Positions 62,347 to 64,000 of a stretch of DNA of 64,000 nucleotides are shown one piece after another. Both the position numbers and the translations under genes were made by a program. This stretch comes from Pontiella desulfatans (GTDB lineage: Bacteria; Verrucomicrobiota; Kiritimatiellia; Kiritimatiellales; Pontiellaceae), in assembly GCF_900890425.1 (NCBI RefSeq), contig NZ_CAAHFG010000001.1, positions 3,968,001 to 4,032,000 on the forward strand, read 5' to 3'. Each line of letters opens with the position of its first letter. Within the stretch, counting starts at the first letter, position 1. Under the pieces are notes generated by a model, which did no database searches, had not been told where the DNA came from, and worked only from the letters and a program-made list of their open reading frames with translations.

Positions 62347-63752
62347 TAGTCGATCTCCCTTACGTCCACAAAACGTCCGTGAATTGCCGCTGCTGCGGCC
62401 ATGGCCGGGCTAACGAGATGGGTACGGCCGCCGCGGCCCTGGCGACCTTCGAAGTTGCGGTTGGAGGTCGAAGCGCAACGCTCCTTGTCCTTCAGCTTGT
62501 CGGGGTTCATCGCCAGGCACATGCTGCAGCCGGCATAGCGCCACTCGGCGCCCGCTTCGTGGAACACGCGGTCGAGGCGCTCGGCTTCGGCCTGGTAGCG
62601 AACCTTTTCGGAGCCCGGAACCACCAGCACGCGGACTCCGTCGGCAACCTTCTTGCCTTCCATCACCTTCGCGGCGGCGCGGAGGTCTTCGATGCGGCCG
62701 TTGGTGCAGCTGCCGATGAACACGGTGTCGATCTTGATATCGGTCATCTTCATGCCCGGCTCAAGGCCCATGTAGTCCAGTGCGGCGCGCACGTCTTCCG
62801 GTGCATATCCCGCCACGGCGTCAAGGGCCGGAACGGTGCTGTTCACGCCCGTCACCATGCCGGGGCTGGTGCCCCACGTAACCTGCGGCTCAAGCGTTTC
62901 AACGTCGATCACGAGCACCTTGTCGTAGTTCGCGTCGTCGTCGGAGAAGAGCGTCTTCCAATAGGCGATGGATTCCTCCAGCGCTTCGCCCTTCGGGGCG
63001 AACGGGCGGTCTTCGGCGGTGATGTAGTCGATGGTGGTCTGGTCGGGGGCAATCAGCCCCGAACGCGCGCCCGCTTCGATCGCCATGTTGCAGACGGTCA
63101 GGCGGCCCTCCATCGAAAGCTCCTCGATCGCTTCGCCGCAGAATTCGAATGCGCATCCGGTTCCGCCCGCGGTTCCGATTTTGCCGCAGAGTTCAAGCAC
63201 CAGGTCCTTGGCGGTGACGCCGGTCGGAATCTTGCCCTTGAATTCAACCTTGTATTGCTTCGGCATTTTCTGGCGAAGCGTCTGGGTGGCGAGCACATGC
63301 TCCACTTCGGAGGTGCCGATGCCGAACGAGATGGCGCCGAACGCACCGTGCGTCGCCGTGTGCGAGTCGCCGCAAACCACCGTGGTGCCCGGCAGCGTGA
63401 TGCCCTGCTCCGGGCCGATGATGTGCACAACGCCCTGCTTGTCGGACTCCATGCCATAGAAGGTGATGTTGTTGTCCGAACAGTTCTGCTGAAGCGCATC
63501 AAGCTGTGCCGCGGCAATCGGATCCGTCACATCCGCACGGACACGGCTGTCGGTCGGTACGTTGTGGTCGGTGGTTGCGAAGGTCAGCTCCGGATGGCGC
63601 ACCTTGCGGCCATGTAGCTTAAGACCTTCAAACGCCTGCGGGCTCGTGACTTCGTGCACGAGGTGGCGATCGATGTAGAGAAGCACTTCGCCGCCGGGCA
63701 ATTCCTTGACGACATGCTGGTCCCATATTTTTTCAAACAGTGTTTTTCCCAT
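62346..63752 (-). CDS. leuC: 3-isopropylmalate dehydratase large subunit
   Basis: 468 residues, aconitase family. [4Fe-4S] ligands are in G-S-C-T-N-G-R (about 345-351) and C-S-M-C-L-A-M-N (about 408-415). The N-terminal [15 protein letters not shown] and H-D-x-N-V-P-T-type region (T-D-H-N-V-P-T) are typical of LeuC. First gene of the leuCD unit; leuA and leuB are not in the window. No attenuator or T-box was seen in the short upstream gap. Confidence 0.96.
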   Translation of the reverse strand: MGKTLFEKIWDQHVVKELPGGEVLLYIDRHLVHEVTSPQAFEGLKLHGRKVRHPELTFATTDHNVPTDSRVRADVTDPIAAAQLDALQQNCSDNNITFYGMESDKQGVVHIIGPEQGITLPGTTVVCGDSHTATHGAFGAISFGIGTSEVEHVLATQTLRQKMPKQYKVEFKGKIPTGVTAKDLVLELCGKIGTAGGTGCAFEFCGEAIEELSMEGRLTVCNMAIEAGARSGLIAPDQTTIDYITAEDRPFAPKGEALEESIAYWKTLFSDDDANYDKVLVIDVETLEPQVTWGTSPGMVTGVNSTVPALDAVAGYAPEDVRAALDYMGLEPGMKMTDIKIDTVFIGSCTNGRIEDLRAAAKVMEGKKVADGVRVLVVPGSEKVRYQAEAERLDRVFHEAGAEWRYAGCSMCLAMNPDKLKDKERCASTSNRNFEGRQGRGGRTHLVSPAMAAAAAIHGRFVDVREID

Positions 63753-63886
63753 AATTTTTACCTATATTTTAACGAACCGGGGATTATAGGTAGCCCATTC
63801 CCCCGTTCAAGCCATTCCTTGCGGTATTTAGATTAACTCGCAACAGCGCGTTTTCCTTTATCGGCAAGGAAATCTCATTCATCAGT

Positions 63887-64000
63887 TCAGTTGCCGAAAA
63901 CCGGGTTCCAGCGGCTCAGAATCAATGTCTGCCACAGCCGCCCAATTCTTCCGTTTCCGTCTTCAAACGGATGAATGAATTCAAACTCGTGGTGGAACAC
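63887..64000 (-). pseudogene. Fic-domain protein, C-terminal fragment, apparently truncated by a premature stop
   Basis: On the minus strand the frame is open from base 64000 and ends at the TGA 63889-63887. It contains the Fic active-site motif H-P-F-E-D-G-N-G-R-I-G-R-L-W-Q-T (His at codon 10 of the visible part), preceded by V-F-H-H-E-F-E-F-I. Fic enzymes transfer AMP or other groups to target hydroxyls. The frame stops after ...S-R-W-N-P-V-F-G-N; Fic proteins of this type normally continue for 60 residues or more. Another frame opens at this point, so a frameshift is possible. The 5' part lies outside the window. Confidence 0.7.

Overview
The window looks like chromosomal DNA (no plasmid or phage genes) from a Gram-negative, anaerobic or facultatively anaerobic bacterium of the PVC superphylum, most plausibly a marine Kiritimatiellota/Verrucomicrobia-type organism. 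This placement is inference. It rests on a complete Na+-pumping Nqr operon, a complete [FeFe]-hydrogenase maturation operon with aspA and the TM1266-type regulator, an SHD1-domain protein, PVC-style secreted proteins ending in 'WLA..GW..N..DGDGF..WQEY.AG' modules, a PA14-like domain behind a TonB-like anchor, and a LamB/LpxC-type outer membrane. No rRNA, tRNA, CRISPR array, insertion sequence or prophage was recognised.

Layout: 1-315 is the end of a polyprenyl diphosphate synthase. 593-6295 is nqrABCDEF, closed by a strong terminator. 6362-8027 holds rmuC and a small membrane protein. 8037-13584 (minus) is the transcription unit TM1266-aspA-hydF-hydG-hydE. 13711-15541 (minus) pairs an SHD1 protein with a TonB-like/PA14-like protein. 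16028-21539 holds a cysteine-cluster protein, a permuted NlpC/P60-like peptidase, DUF3187 and DUF3943 outer-membrane-type proteins and a CDP-alcohol phosphatidyltransferase. 21737-24226 holds a histone-like DUF2934 protein, miaB and a ferredoxin-reductase-like flavoprotein.

24326-37331 (minus) is the most striking block: a ~3,900-residue multidomain secreted protein preceded by a secreted glycine-rich protein. 37738-40563 holds two lipoproteins. 40901-44448 encodes a heterodimeric ABC exporter with a repeat-derived insert in one subunit. 44525-51884 holds a prepilin-like protein, a LamB porin, YjbQ, a divergent LpxC, MurJ and a DUF3160 protein. 51935-56572 holds an orphan antitoxin, a TtcA-like enzyme and a translationally coupled VWA protein-histidine kinase-response regulator set. 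56852-63752 is metabolic: glpK, a phosphoesterase, argC, a membrane/cysteine-cluster protein, alr, leuD and leuC. The last 114 bases encode the end of a truncated Fic protein on the minus strand.

Across the window several gene gaps carry short palindromic or inverted repeats of different families (5024, 10618, 11893, 15773, 23493, 46447, 56720). One sequence of this kind sits in frame inside a coding region (41892-41933). Genes that work together here are nqrA-F (respiratory Na+ pump), hydE/F/G/aspA/TM1266 (H-cluster assembly; the structural hydrogenase is not in the window), murJ/alr/lpxC-like (envelope), and leuC/leuD/argC (amino-acid biosynthesis).
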